Made by a program: the position numbers and the translations under genes. From positions 27,340-91,339 of the forward strand of contig JAOIVW010000012.1 in NCBI GenBank assembly GCA_028224375.1: a stretch of 64,000 bases of DNA, read 5' to 3'. The notes under the pieces were generated by a model. That model had not been told where the DNA came from, made no database searches, and was given only the letters and a program-made list of their open reading frames with translations. The number at the start of each line of letters is the position of its first letter. Position 1 is the first letter of the stretch. Origin of the DNA: Hellea sp. (GTDB lineage Bacteria; Pseudomonadota; Alphaproteobacteria; Caulobacterales; Maricaulaceae). This document shows, piece by piece, positions 20,953-29,602 of this stretch.

Positions 20953-21843
20953 ATGACCACAATCGCATTTATCGGTCTGGGAAATATGGGCATTGGCATG
21001 GCGACGAACTTGGCCGCCGCAGGGCATGAGGTGAGGGCGTTGGACTTGTCCGCAGAAGCTGTGGCCCGCGCAGTCGAAGCGGGCTGCATAGCCGCAAAAA
21101 ATGCCAAAGACGCAGTTGAACCGGCCGAGGTTGTTGTCACCATGTTGCCGGCTGGGGCGCATGTAAAAATGGTTTATGGCGGCGAGGACGGCGTGTTCGA
21201 ATATGCGGCGAAAGGCACGCTCATGATTGACTGCTCTACCATTGATGTTGCCTCAGCCCGCAAAGTTATCGGGTCAGCGGTGCATAAGGGGTTTGATATG
21301 ATTGACGCGCCTGTCTCTGGCGGCGTCGGCGGAGCGGCGGCTGGAACGCTGACCTTTATGTGCGGCGGCACGGACGGTGCCTATAATCGCGCGAAACCGT
21401 TTCTTGATATTATGGGTAAAAATGTTTTTCATGCGGGCGATGCCGGGAACGGGCAAGCCGCCAAGATTTGCAATAATATGCTACTCGGCATTCACATGAT
21501 TGGAACGTGTGAAGCCTTTAATTTGGCGGAGAAGCTCGGTCTGGACGCCCAAACCTTTTACGATATTTCCAGCACGGCCAGCGGTCAAAATTGGTCCATG
21601 ACCAGCTATTGTCCCGCGCCTGGCCCCGTGGAAAGCGCGCCGTCTAATCGTGATTATCAGCCCGGCTTTACGGCGGCCATGATGCTGAAAGACTTACGCC
21701 TGGCGCAAGACGCGGCTAAGTCCGCTAAGGCTGAGACGCCTTTGGGCAAGCATTCCCAAGACCTTTATGCGCAAATGGAAGCTGCGCAGAAAGACGGTCT
21801 CGATTTTTCGGGCATTATGAAACTGATTAACGGCTCGCTTTAA
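20953..21843 (+). CDS. mmsB: 3-hydroxyisobutyrate dehydrogenase
   Basis: 296 residues. The NAD-binding motif is GLGNMG at 8-13. The substrate motif DAPVSGGVGGA lies near 118-129 and the catalytic Lys171 sits in GNGQAAKICNNMLLG. It oxidises 3-hydroxyisobutyrate to methylmalonate semialdehyde, the substrate of MmsA, closing the valine route encoded from 14951 onward. A ribosome site (TTGGAG) precedes the ATG. Confidence 0.95.
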   Translation: MTTIAFIGLGNMGIGMATNLAAAGHEVRALDLSAEAVARAVEAGCIAAKNAKDAVEPAEVVVTMLPAGAHVKMVYGGEDGVFEYAAKGTLMIDCSTIDVASARKVIGSAVHKGFDMIDAPVSGGVGGAAAGTLTFMCGGTDGAYNRAKPFLDIMGKNVFHAGDAGNGQAAKICNNMLLGIHMIGTCEAFNLAEKLGLDAQTFYDISSTASGQNWSMTSYCPAPGPVESAPSNRDYQPGFTAAMMLKDLRLAQDAAKSAKAETPLGKHSQDLYAQMEAAQKDGLDFSGIMKLINGSL

Positions 21844-21903
21844 TTGCGCTGATACGGGTCTTTTTAGAATAGACTGCCTCTCAATCTCTGATAAGCCTAG
21901 CTC

Positions 21904-23280
21904 ATGTTATCCGTCCTCGATATCTTCCGTATCGGCATAGGCCCGTCATCTTCCCACACGGTTGGGCCGATGCGGATTGCGGCGCGCTATGTGCGGCGAT
22001 TGAGAAAACTTAAGCTGCTCGCCTCCGTTACGCGCATTGAAGTTATTCTGCGCGGCTCTCTTGCCTTTACGGGGGAGGGCCACGCCTCACCGCGCGCTTC
22101 GATTTACGGCCTAATGGGATATCGCCCTGCAAGCTTTGATCCCGACGAGGCCGCTATAGGACTAAGCAAAGTTTATGAGGCTCATGATTTAAATCTAGGC
22201 GGAAAACGGGAGATTAAATTTAATCCCGAAACGGATTTAATTATAGATTACGAAACGCCCGCCAAGCTTCATCCCAATGAAATGGAACTGCGCGCCTTTG
22301 ATGAAAGCGGCACCCGTATTGATAAGCGCACCTACTACTCAACGGGCGGCGGTTTCATTGCGTCCAAGCAACAGCTCTCCAAGCCTGTCAAAGAGGACTT
22401 TATTCAAACCCCTGATAAAGCGCCTTACCCCTTTGGATCAGCCGCAGAACTTTTGGCGCTGTGTAAAGCGCATGAAAAATCAATCTCAGAGATTATCTAT
22501 GCCAATGAAGACGAAAAACGCCCGCGTGAAGACACCGATGCGGCGCTGGATAAAATCGCGGAGGTTATGTTTGCCTGTATAGATCGCGGTCTGAATACGG
22601 AAGGTATCTTGCCGGGCGGTTTGGAGGTCAAACGCCGCGCCCCCGGCTTGTGGCAAAAACTGCATAGCGCGCCGATGTCTAACGAACGCGAACAGCTTTT
22701 TGATTGGCTGAATGTTTACGCCATGGCGGTGAATGAAGAAAACGCCAATGGCGGGCAGGTGGTCACAGCACCGACAAATGGCGCGGCTGGGATTATTCCT
22801 GCGGTGTTGAAACATTATTGCGCGGGAGATAATCGCCTTCCGCAAAACATCCGAAAGTTTCTTTTAACAGCTGGTGGTATCGGACTTCTCTATAAGCAGC
22901 GAGCCTCTATATCGGGCGCAGAAATGGGCTGCCAAGGCGAAGTCGGTGTGGCCTGCTCCATGGGGGCAGGCGGTCTAGCGGCGGTCTGGGGCGCAAACCC
23001 TGAACAAGTGGCGCAGGCGGCTGAAATTGGCATGGAGCATAATCTCGGCCTGACCTGCGATCCCGTGGGCGGGCTTGTGCAAATTCCGTGTATCGAGCGC
23101 AATGCGATTGGCGCGGTGAAAGCTGTGAACGCCGCGCGGCTCGCGCTACATGCTGACGGCGCGATGAAGGTGAGTCTGGATCAGGTGATTGAAACCATGC
23201 GCCAAACGGGTCTGGATATGTCGTCAAAATATAAAGAAACCAGCCAAGGCGGTTTGGCCGTTAATGTCGTCGAATGCTAA
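21904..23280 (+). CDS. sdaA: L-serine ammonia-lyase (iron-sulfur type)
   Basis: 458 residues in one chain holding both the beta and alpha domains. The N-terminal block [21 protein letters not shown] is typical. The alpha domain carries [11 protein letters not shown] and the cluster cysteines in [20 protein letters not shown] and [17 protein letters not shown]. It converts L-serine to pyruvate and ammonia with a labile [4Fe-4S] cluster. The gene is monocistronic. Its stop overlaps the stop of the convergent ABC ATPase gene by 3 bases. Confidence 0.96.
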   Translation: MLSVLDIFRIGIGPSSSHTVGPMRIAARYVRRLRKLKLLASVTRIEVILRGSLAFTGEGHASPRASIYGLMGYRPASFDPDEAAIGLSKVYEAHDLNLGGKREIKFNPETDLIIDYETPAKLHPNEMELRAFDESGTRIDKRTYYSTGGGFIASKQQLSKPVKEDFIQTPDKAPYPFGSAAELLALCKAHEKSISEIIYANEDEKRPREDTDAALDKIAEVMFACIDRGLNTEGILPGGLEVKRRAPGLWQKLHSAPMSNEREQLFDWLNVYAMAVNEENANGGQVVTAPTNGAAGIIPAVLKHYCAGDNRLPQNIRKFLLTAGGIGLLYKQRASISGAEMGCQGEVGVACSMGAGGLAAVWGANPEQVAQAAEIGMEHNLGLTCDPVGGLVQIPCIERNAIGAVKAVNAARLALHADGAMKVSLDQVIETMRQTGLDMSSKYKETSQGGLAVNVVEC

Positions 23281-24029
23281 TCAGCGAGTTCGAGGGATTT
23301 AAATCCGCCCTTAGGTAATTTAATCCCGAATACAGTCTTTAAATTCTCAGCTGTTAAAACACCAGGCGGCGTGCCGTCGGCGATAATCTTTCCCTTATGC
23401 ATCATCCAGATACGGTCCGCAAATTGCGCGGCCAAAGATAAATCATGCAAGGCCGTAATCACGGTTTTTCCTGACGCGGCTTCGGCTTTTAATATCTGCA
23501 TCATGGAAAGCTGATAAAAAGGGTCGAGCGCGGCAATGGGCTCATCTGCGAGCAAGATGGGAGCCTCCACGGCTAAAGCGCGGGCTACTAATACACGGGC
23601 CTGCTCTCCGCCTGATAGACTGTCAAAACGGCGGGATTTAAATATATCTGATTGCGTTCGGGATAGGGCTGACGCTATGGCGCTTTCGCCGTCCGTGCTT
23701 ATTTTACCCAAGCCTCCACGATAAGGTGCACGGCCCAAGCGCACCACGTCTTCTACACTCATACTTGGCATGGCCTCGCGGGATTGCGCCAGATAGGCAA
23801 TATGTTTGGCACGAGTTTTTAAATTAATTTCAGAGAGACTTTTGTCCCCAACAGATACTTGTCCAGACGACGGGACTATAATTCCGCAAAGTGTTTTCAG
23901 TAAAGTCGATTTCCCGCAGCCATTCGGCCCGATAAGCGCTATGAGCTCGCCGCTCTTGGTTTCGGCGCTTTGATTTTGCAGAACGTCGCAAGGCCCGTAA
24001 CCCGCAGAGAGGTTTTTAAAGGAGATCAT
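23277..24029 (-). CDS. btuD: ABC importer ATP-binding protein, BtuD-like
   Basis: 250 residues from ATG 24029; longer upstream frames are only the shadow of the permease gene. Walker A is GPNGCGKST, the Q-loop YLAQ, the signature SGGEQ, Walker B ILLADEP, and the switch His in TALHDLSLA. It is the FecE/BtuD class. The start overlaps the permease stop as ATGA. The substrate is inferred as cobalamin from the nearby riboswitch-controlled btuB (see findings); haem or a siderophore is the alternative. Confidence 0.85.
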   Translation of the reverse strand: MISFKNLSAGYGPCDVLQNQSAETKSGELIALIGPNGCGKSTLLKTLCGIIVPSSGQVSVGDKSLSEINLKTRAKHIAYLAQSREAMPSMSVEDVVRLGRAPYRGGLGKISTDGESAIASALSRTQSDIFKSRRFDSLSGGEQARVLVARALAVEAPILLADEPIAALDPFYQLSMMQILKAEAASGKTVITALHDLSLAAQFADRIWMMHKGKIIADGTPPGVLTAENLKTVFGIKLPKGGFKSLELAD

Positions 24030-24988
24030 GTCCGCGTCTCCTTCACCGCTAGATAAAGGAAGAAGGGCACGCCAATGAGAGATGTTAAAATACCAAGATA
24101 AAGCTGTGTGCCTGGCCCCGTCAGAGCACGGGTGATAATATCGGCAAAGACTAAAAACCCAGCTCCGCCCAAGGCTGAAAGCGGAATTAACTTCATGGGG
24201 TCTGGGCCAAAGATTAAGCGAACAATATGCGGCACAAATAATCCGATAAAGCCGATAGCCCCCGCAATGGCGACGCCGCTTCCGACGCAAAGCGCCGTGC
24301 CTGCAATTAATAAAATTCTGACTTTGCCAAGAGAAACACCCAAACTTGTAGCCGTCTCCTCACCGAGACTTAGCGTGCGTAAGTCAGGGCCGACAAAGAG
24401 AAGCAGAGCGAGACCTAATGCTGTTAAAGGCGCGCAAACCATCAACCCGCCCATCTCCGCATTTTTGAGGCTCCCCATCAACCAATAGACAATCTCGGAC
24501 AGCGCCCAAGGATTAGGCGCAAAATTCATAATGAGGCCTGTTAGAGCTGTGGCTAAAGCGCCAACACCAACGCCTGCCAGAATGAGGGTCGAAGCGCCTT
24601 TGCGTGGCCCTGCAATTTTTAAAATGAGAAGCGCCCCAAGAGCTGTACCAATAAGCGCCGCGAGAGGCACGAGCTGGTTAAAACCAAAATAAAGCGCAGT
24701 GACTGCGCCCAAGGCTGCACAGGCGGTAAATCCCAATATGCCCGGCGCAGCGAGCGGGTTACGAGTATAGCCTTGCAGCGCCGCGCCTGACGCGCCCAAT
24801 CCTGCCCCAATAACGGCCCCCAGTAAGGCGCGAGGCAAACGCAGTTCCTGCACAATGGTGATATCAATCTCGCGGCCCTGCCCGAACAAGGCCGAAAGCG
24901 TTTGCGAAACGGATAAATCCGCAGCCCCAAAAAAAAGGGAGATCAAAAGGACCGTGATTGTGCCGAGAATGAGGAGCGCTAATTTCAT
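24026..24988 (-). CDS. btuC: ABC importer permease, BtuC/FecCD family
   Basis: 320 residues, about 10 transmembrane segments. Family motifs include LRLPRALLGAVIGAGLGASGA near the N-terminus, GYTRNPLAAPG.LG, and GAIGFIGLFVPHIVRL near 245. It forms the homodimeric channel for a vitamin B12 or iron-chelate importer. It overlaps the genes on both sides by ATGA, so the three are translated as a unit. Confidence 0.9.
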   Translation of the reverse strand: MKLALLILGTITVLLISLFFGAADLSVSQTLSALFGQGREIDITIVQELRLPRALLGAVIGAGLGASGAALQGYTRNPLAAPGILGFTACAALGAVTALYFGFNQLVPLAALIGTALGALLILKIAGPRKGASTLILAGVGVGALATALTGLIMNFAPNPWALSEIVYWLMGSLKNAEMGGLMVCAPLTALGLALLLFVGPDLRTLSLGEETATSLGVSLGKVRILLIAGTALCVGSGVAIAGAIGFIGLFVPHIVRLIFGPDPMKLIPLSALGGAGFLVFADIITRALTGPGTQLYLGILTSLIGVPFFLYLAVKETRT

Positions 24989-25812
24989 GGCAATTTATCT
25001 ATGGCGTCTGAAATTAATTCTGCCGCTTCAATTAATCCCGGCCCTGCACACGGCCATAAATTTCCGTCAATTTCTACATTTGGACGTCCCGCAATAAAGC
25101 GCTGTACGGCCTTATTACGCACGGCCGAGGATTGAACGGACTCATAACCATTTTTGAAATAGCTCGTGATGATAAGGTCAGGGTCATAAGCGATGATGTG
25201 TTCAGGGTCGGGCGTGAACCAACCTGATGTCTCGGCAATATTTACGCCGCCCGCCGCTGTAATCGCCGCATCAACTAATGTACCGCGCCCCGCAGAGCCG
25301 CCTGAACGGGAGAGATATAGGATTTTAGGGTGGTTGCCGCGTTGCTCAGACTTGTGGGTAAGAGCCTCAATCCGGCGGCTCCAATTTTGGGTGGTTTCAG
25401 TTTTTAGAGCCAGCGCGTCCTCTATCATCTTGGCGTTGGAGAATAGTGTACTAAAGTTTTCGCCCCATATTAGATTTAACGGCGCGGCGGGCAGGGCATT
25501 GGCTTTTGCGCCTTCACCCGCACCAAATAGAATGTAATCCGCTTTTGCGCTGAGGAGCACTTCAGGGTCATCCCATAATTGCGGGAGCTGTTTCTGAGCG
25601 TCATTGGCAAGGGATAGAGGGCTGCGCGATTGCCAAGATAGGGCGCTTATGTGATCAGGGGCTAGGGCGAGGAGGTAGCTGTCGCCGCAGAGGGATGTGC
25701 TGGCGATTGTTGTGGGTTCGGCGGGTTTTGCTGTGGCGGTCAAGGATAAGAGAAGAGTTATTAGCACCGCTGCGCTTTTTCTTTGAAAAATACCCACGCG
25801 GTGTTGCTGCAT
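24985..25812 (-). CDS. btuF: Periplasmic substrate-binding protein, BtuF-like
   Basis: 275 residues from ATG 25812, giving a signal peptide that ends TATAKPAEP; a GTG at 25797 is possible. The fold is the helical-backbone binding protein of class III (PF01497-like): TTIASTSLCGDSYLLAL, a central helix, then DPDLIITSYF. It would pass cobalamin to BtuCD. The ATG lies in a 7 bp hairpin (CATTTCC/GGAAATG, 25810-25826), with no strong ribosome site. The start is only 19 nt from the CCA end of a displaced tRNA-Arg fragment, so the gene was probably once downstream of that tRNA. Confidence 0.8.
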   Translation of the reverse strand: MQQHRVGIFQRKSAAVLITLLLSLTATAKPAEPTTIASTSLCGDSYLLALAPDHISALSWQSRSPLSLANDAQKQLPQLWDDPEVLLSAKADYILFGAGEGAKANALPAAPLNLIWGENFSTLFSNAKMIEDALALKTETTQNWSRRIEALTHKSEQRGNHPKILYLSRSGGSAGRGTLVDAAITAAGGVNIAETSGWFTPDPEHIIAYDPDLIITSYFKNGYESVQSSAVRNKAVQRFIAGRPNVEIDGNLWPCAGPGLIEAAELISDAIDKLP

Positions 25813-25831
25813 TTCCGCAGGAAATGTAGCT

Positions 25832-25881
25832 TGGCGCACCCGATAGGATTTGAACCTATGACCTCTGCCTTCGGAGGGCAG
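25832..25881 (-). other. attL-side: displaced 3' half of tRNA-Arg(CCG)
   Basis: 50 nt from the anticodon stem to the CCA end of tRNA-Arg, matching 38528-38577 except at two positions. The differences (25844 and 25858) are the two partners of one T-stem base pair: A-T here, C-G in the intact gene. 25859-25881 is an identical 23 bp block that includes the anticodon loop. This fits the standard outcome of tRNA-targeted integration, with the native 3' end left at the far side of the element. Confidence 0.9.
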
Positions 25882-25985
25882 AGTATTATCTTTGCTCTCA
25901 ATTCCAGTTAGAGCATTTAAGTATAAAAAACAATAATTTAGCAAATTTGATATTTCCTTTTAATTCCTTTAAGTTCCAGATAATA

Positions 25986-26013
25986 GCTTCCGTTTGCTTC
26001 CGTGGCGCTTCCG
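25986..26013 (+). repeat. Three phased GCTTCCG repeats, probable integrase arm sites (left)
   Basis: GCTTCCG occurs at 25986-25992, 25996-26002 and 26007-26013, 10 and 11 bp apart, so all face one side of the helix. Three more TTCC cores precede them at 25954, 25964 and 25974. Two further GCTTCCG copies lie at the other end of the element (38462, 38473). Arm-type binding sites of tyrosine integrases have this layout. They overlap the region just before the integrase start, which would allow autoregulation. Confidence 0.6.
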
Positions 26014-26026
26014 TAGAGGATTAACA

Positions 26027-27229
26027 TTGCCTAAGTTATCTAAATCCATCGTCGATAAAGCCAAGGCTACTAACACCGAGTATCTCATATGGGATGAAGG
26101 CGTGCCTGGGTTCGGTCTAAGGGTTTATCCTTCTGGGGTAAAGTCGTACGTTTTTCAGTACCGCAAGGGTAACCGAACGCGAAAAATCGTTCTTGGCAGG
26201 CACGGTGCGATGACGCCCTACAAAGCAAGAGACAAAGCAGTAAAGTTCTGGAACCAAGTCAATGATGGTGGAGACCCATCAGCTGATAGGTATAAATTAA
26301 GTGATGCGATCAATGTTTCGGAGTTATGTGATTTATATTTGGCAGAAGGTTGTTCGCACAAAAAACCATCCACTCTTGCTACCGATAAAGGTCGAATTGA
26401 ACGTCATATAAAGCCGCTTCTGGGAAGCATGAGTGTTTCTGAAATTTCCACAGATGACGTCACAAAATTTATGAAAGACATTATTTCTGGAAAAACGGCT
26501 GTAGATATAAGGACCAAAGCTCGAGGTAGGGCGAGAGTTACGGGGGGTAAAGGAACGGCTTCACGAACAGTAGGACTCCTAGGCGGGATTTTTAGTTTTG
26601 CAATTCAAAAAGGAGTCAGATCGGACAATCCCGTCCATTTTGTGAAAAAACCCAAAGACAGAAAAATGCAACGGTTCCTAACCGAGAAAGAGCTAAAGGT
26701 TTTGTTCCAGTTTTTGAATGAACCATCTGCTCTAGTTTTGAACTACAATGCTGTACCAGCAATAAAGCTATTGCTTCTTACTGGTTGCCGGAAGTCTGAA
26801 ATTCTTAAGATGAAATGGAGTTATGTTGATTTTGAGAATAACTACCTGATGCTACCTGACTCAAAAACGGGTGAGAAAAAAATACCTTTGAATGATCAAT
26901 CTCTTGAGGTCCTAAAATCTCTGCCGCGTCTAAAAGGCAATCCACACGTATTTACCGCACCCAACAAAGGGCATTTTACTGGCTTGCAGAAATGCTGGGA
27001 GAAAATTCGGAAACATCTTCAGATGGATGATGTCCGGCTTCACGATCTCCGACATTCATTTGCCACTATACTTGCCAGCCAAGGCGCCAGCTTGCTGCTT
27101 ATAGGGAAAATGCTGGGTCACTCAGATCCTAAGACAACTCAAATTTATGCGCATTTAGTCGAGAAGGAGGCTCTTGCTGCCACTCAATCGCTTGGTGAAA
27201 CTCTGGAAGGTTTCCTTCAAAATGACTAA
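26027..27229 (+). CDS. Tyrosine integrase of the tRNA-Arg island
   Basis: 400 residues from TTG 26027, chosen because AGAGGA lies 7 nt upstream and the protein then starts like its relatives (PKLSKSIVDKAK). Residues 1-85 form the DUF4102-type arm-binding domain (WDEGVPGFGLRVYPSGVKSY), followed by a SAM-like core-binding domain. The catalytic residues are R255, H339-X2-R342, H365 and Y374. It catalyses site-specific insertion into, and excision from, tRNA-Arg. It points away from the adjacent att site. The next gene overlaps by 8 nt. Confidence 0.95.
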   Translation: MPKLSKSIVDKAKATNTEYLIWDEGVPGFGLRVYPSGVKSYVFQYRKGNRTRKIVLGRHGAMTPYKARDKAVKFWNQVNDGGDPSADRYKLSDAINVSELCDLYLAEGCSHKKPSTLATDKGRIERHIKPLLGSMSVSEISTDDVTKFMKDIISGKTAVDIRTKARGRARVTGGKGTASRTVGLLGGIFSFAIQKGVRSDNPVHFVKKPKDRKMQRFLTEKELKVLFQFLNEPSALVLNYNAVPAIKLLLLTGCRKSEILKMKWSYVDFENNYLMLPDSKTGEKKIPLNDQSLEVLKSLPRLKGNPHVFTAPNKGHFTGLQKCWEKIRKHLQMDDVRLHDLRHSFATILASQGASLLLIGKMLGHSDPKTTQIYAHLVEKEALAATQSLGETLEGFLQND

Positions 27230-27722
27230 AAAGGCAAAGCTGCATATGTCGATGTTACGAGCTGCCTATCTTAACGGCAACCAGCTCGCTTTGTTTGAAG
27301 CTCTTAATATACTAATGGGACATCGACCTTATAGGATTGATGAGCAACTAGAAACAAAGGTTGCCGATGTACCTGTCTGGATTCTTCAAGCTTTGAGGGA
27401 AATGGTAGTTTTCCGAATCGAAAATGAAAAACGAAATAAGGTTGGTGCCAAACCACAAGATAGAATGAAGTTATTGGCAAGCAAAGCAAAGGGCATTGCT
27501 AAAGATGAGCTTGCAAAAGGCAAAAATAAGCTTGGCTTGTATGAATTGGCTCAGCAAATATTGATCGAAAAAATGGGTGAGGGGCTACAACCCGAAACGA
27601 TAAAGAAATATGCTTCCGAGTTTGAAAGAGAAGATAAGAAACATGAAAACCTCGGAAAATATCTTGTACTGAGTGAGGAAGATGACGCCATCTATAATGC
27701 GGTAAAGGAAGGTATTAATTAG
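27222..27722 (+). CDS. Island protein of unknown function
   Basis: 166 residues from ATG 27222, overlapping the integrase stop (ATGACTAA), with GGAAGG upstream. It is basic and helical with no signal peptide. The middle is RKNKVGAKPQ-like and lysine-rich, followed by YELAQQILIEKMGEGLQPETIKKYASEFERE, which resembles a small helical DNA-binding or regulatory segment. The tight coupling suggests a partner or regulator of integration. I do not recognise a named family. Confidence 0.6.
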   Translation: MTKKAKLHMSMLRAAYLNGNQLALFEALNILMGHRPYRIDEQLETKVADVPVWILQALREMVVFRIENEKRNKVGAKPQDRMKLLASKAKGIAKDELAKGKNKLGLYELAQQILIEKMGEGLQPETIKKYASEFEREDKKHENLGKYLVLSEEDDAIYNAVKEGIN

Positions 27723-27798
27723 GGTAGTTCTGTACCCTCGATATTTTTACAGCTTGAGCACATATCCTCTTCAACGCAATTGAGAGGAATCGAGATAC

Positions 27799-28005
27799 AT
27801 GACCAAGCAAGAATACATACGACCTGCCGAGGCAGCGAAGATCGTTAAACTGTCAATGTCTACGCTCGCTAAGATGAGAGTAAACGGTACAGGACCAAAA
27901 TACACTAAAGCTGGTGCAAAGGTGGTGCTTTACTCGAAGGGTGACCTTCACCAGTGGTTGTTTGATCGCCGTCGTTCTTCCACATCAGAAGTTGTGGGGA
28001 GATAA
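27799..28005 (+). CDS. AlpA/MerR-like HTH protein, possible excisionase
   Basis: 68 residues with a single winged helix-turn-helix: YIRPAEAAKIVKLSMSTLAKMR, then GPKYTKAGAKVVLYSKGDLHQWL. This is the HTH_17/excisionase pattern common next to integrases. GAGAGGAA lies upstream. It would bend DNA at att sites or control element genes. The reverse transcriptase gene starts 2 nt after its stop, so the two form an operon. Confidence 0.85.
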   Translation: MTKQEYIRPAEAAKIVKLSMSTLAKMRVNGTGPKYTKAGAKVVLYSKGDLHQWLFDRRRSSTSEVVGR

Positions 28006-28007
28006 TT

Positions 28008-29282
28008 ATGAGTCCTCTAGTAGTGAAATCAATTGCAAATCCTGCTCTTATTCAACTAACGGAGCGTGATGATCGCGCGATGAAGTGGGTCTTGAAGTGT
28101 CTCAAACAACATCCTGATAGGCCATTAAATGACATGGACTCAATTAGGGTGCACGTGAAAGGCCATCAGCAAAACCTAAGAAAATTGGCGCGGCTAATAC
28201 TCGGTAATGCTTCCAAAGCGAGAGTAATGGCTAAACAAAATGCAATTGCGAATTCTGTAAATGCTTGTGTTGTCGCCGAGATTGTATGTGCAAACAGATA
28301 TGGTGTCTCCATCACACTTGAAGGCATTTACGCTCGTGCAAACAAACATAAGCTAAAGGCGAAATGTGTTGAAACAATCACTACCTATGAGAAGCTAAAG
28401 TCAGATGGCGGGAAACGCATAATCCATGATTTTGGCCCAGTGCGCAGGGTTCGTAGTATCATTGCAAGTGATATATTCTTTATCAGTGCGCCAATGAACA
28501 AATGGGAATATTGCAAAACTGGGAAAAACGCAAAGTGCATATTCCAAGGTGTAGAAGAGGCTTTGGAGCAAGAATATTTATTTTGGGCGGTCTTAGATAT
28601 TAAAGACGCCTTCCCCTCTGTCCGGCGAGGCCATATTTTTGATATGGTCGATATGTCAAAGTTAGTTGTGCAAGAACTTATTCCTTACATTGGATATGGC
28701 ACATCAGCTAACAAGGAAGCGGTCCAGCCAGCATTGCCTCAGGGTATGGCGGCATCATCGTTGGTTCTAAGTGCACTAGTCGGGCAGGCTTTGTGCAAAT
28801 TGCCAAAGCAGATAGCACGTTGTTGCTTCGTAGACGACCTACTCGTAGGCGCTAAGAGTCAAACGGAACTTGATGCCTCAACAGAGGCCTTGAAGGGCTA
28901 TTTTGCAAATTTGAGTGCTGGACCGCTCACCTTGACCGTCGTTGAAACTTGCGATTTTTCGTCTAACTCAGAGGCGGCTATTCGTTTCATCGGGTATAAA
29001 GCCCGGCTAGACAAATTTACTAAGGAGTTTCGAATATCCCCTAACGCTCGGTCATTTGGGCGGATGAAAAAAGAGGTCGTCAGGCGAGCCACGAAGATGA
29101 TAACTGATGATTTTCATTATTCGCTCATGGAGAAGCTCATTCTTAGTTATGCTAGGAATTGGGCGCAGCAGTTTCACTTGTGGCCGAAGACTTCTCAATC
29201 AATCACTCTATATGAGATCACCGCCATTACTGCTCTTTCGGAGACTTGGTCTGGGCACCTAAATGCAAAATCGTCTTCCTAA
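28008..29282 (+). CDS. Reverse transcriptase of unassigned class
   Basis: 424 residues. RT palm motifs are visible in order: RIIHDFGPVRRVRS near 137-150, motif A LDIKDAFPSV with Asp197, motif B LPQGMAASS near 243-251, motif C FVDD at 274-277, and FIGY near 327-330. Both catalytic aspartates of motif C are present, with Phe-Val in place of the common Tyr-Ala. There is no maturase X domain or HNH tail as in group II introns, and I see no msr/msd-like RNA upstream. GGGGAG precedes the ATG. The setting next to AlpA and R-M genes suggests a defence RT, but that is inference. Confidence 0.82.
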   Translation: MSPLVVKSIANPALIQLTERDDRAMKWVLKCLKQHPDRPLNDMDSIRVHVKGHQQNLRKLARLILGNASKARVMAKQNAIANSVNACVVAEIVCANRYGVSITLEGIYARANKHKLKAKCVETITTYEKLKSDGGKRIIHDFGPVRRVRSIIASDIFFISAPMNKWEYCKTGKNAKCIFQGVEEALEQEYLFWAVLDIKDAFPSVRRGHIFDMVDMSKLVVQELIPYIGYGTSANKEAVQPALPQGMAASSLVLSALVGQALCKLPKQIARCCFVDDLLVGAKSQTELDASTEALKGYFANLSAGPLTLTVVETCDFSSNSEAAIRFIGYKARLDKFTKEFRISPNARSFGRMKKEVVRRATKMITDDFHYSLMEKLILSYARNWAQQFHLWPKTSQSITLYEITAITALSETWSGHLNAKSSS

Positions 29283-29602
29283 GCTAGTGCAATCAATTGC
29301 ACGATTGGTTTTGTCCGAAAACAGACAATCCGACAGTTTTTCAGACAATGCTTGTCACCACTTTAACAACGCGTTGGAAGTCTCCAAAAGTTCGCTGTTG
29401 TGGGGGTTTACGTTTATTCTACGGCGGGAAACCTTTTAGACGCTATATAAAGGCGGACATTTTGAGCCGCAAAAAGGCTTATTTTCAATTGTTTCTATAA
29501 GCTCTAATAGCCAGAGAATGTCTTCGTCATTCATCTGGGAGGCATTGGAGATGATTTTTTCAAAGCCGTAGGTGCTGATGATTCCGGAATATATTGGATA
29601 GG
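29283..29602. other. Intergenic after the RT gene; possible degraded frame
   Basis: Begins with GTGCAATCAATTGCAC (29287-29302). On the minus strand, an open frame of about 58 codons (29436 to about 29612) with coding-like composition overlaps the end of the next gene but has no start codon. A plus-strand 67-codon frame here looks like noise. A structured RNA cannot be excluded and would be of interest beside an RT. Confidence 0.4.
29287..29302. repeat. Inverted repeat GTGCAAT-CA-ATTGCAC
   Basis: A 7 bp inverted repeat just past the RT stop. A 15 nt identical copy lies at 30893-30907, and a 13 nt part (AATCAATTGCAAA) occurs at 28027-28039 inside the RT gene. It may be an operator of an island regulator. 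Confidence 0.4.

Noticed and set aside
24029..24290. N-terminal extension of the BtuD-like ATPase
   Set aside because: The extra 87 codons are the permease gene read in another frame; the ATGA overlap fixes the start.
25813..25944. N-terminal extension of the BtuF-like protein
   Set aside because: The extension translates the displaced tRNA-Arg fragment.
29297..29500. 67-codon plus-strand gene after the RT
   Set aside because: No ribosome site, unusual composition, and it overlaps a better minus-strand frame.
28008..29602. Retron or diversity-generating retroelement
   Set aside because: No msr/msd-like folded region upstream of the RT and no template/variable repeat pair with A-specific changes were seen; the short shared repeat is only 13-15 bases.
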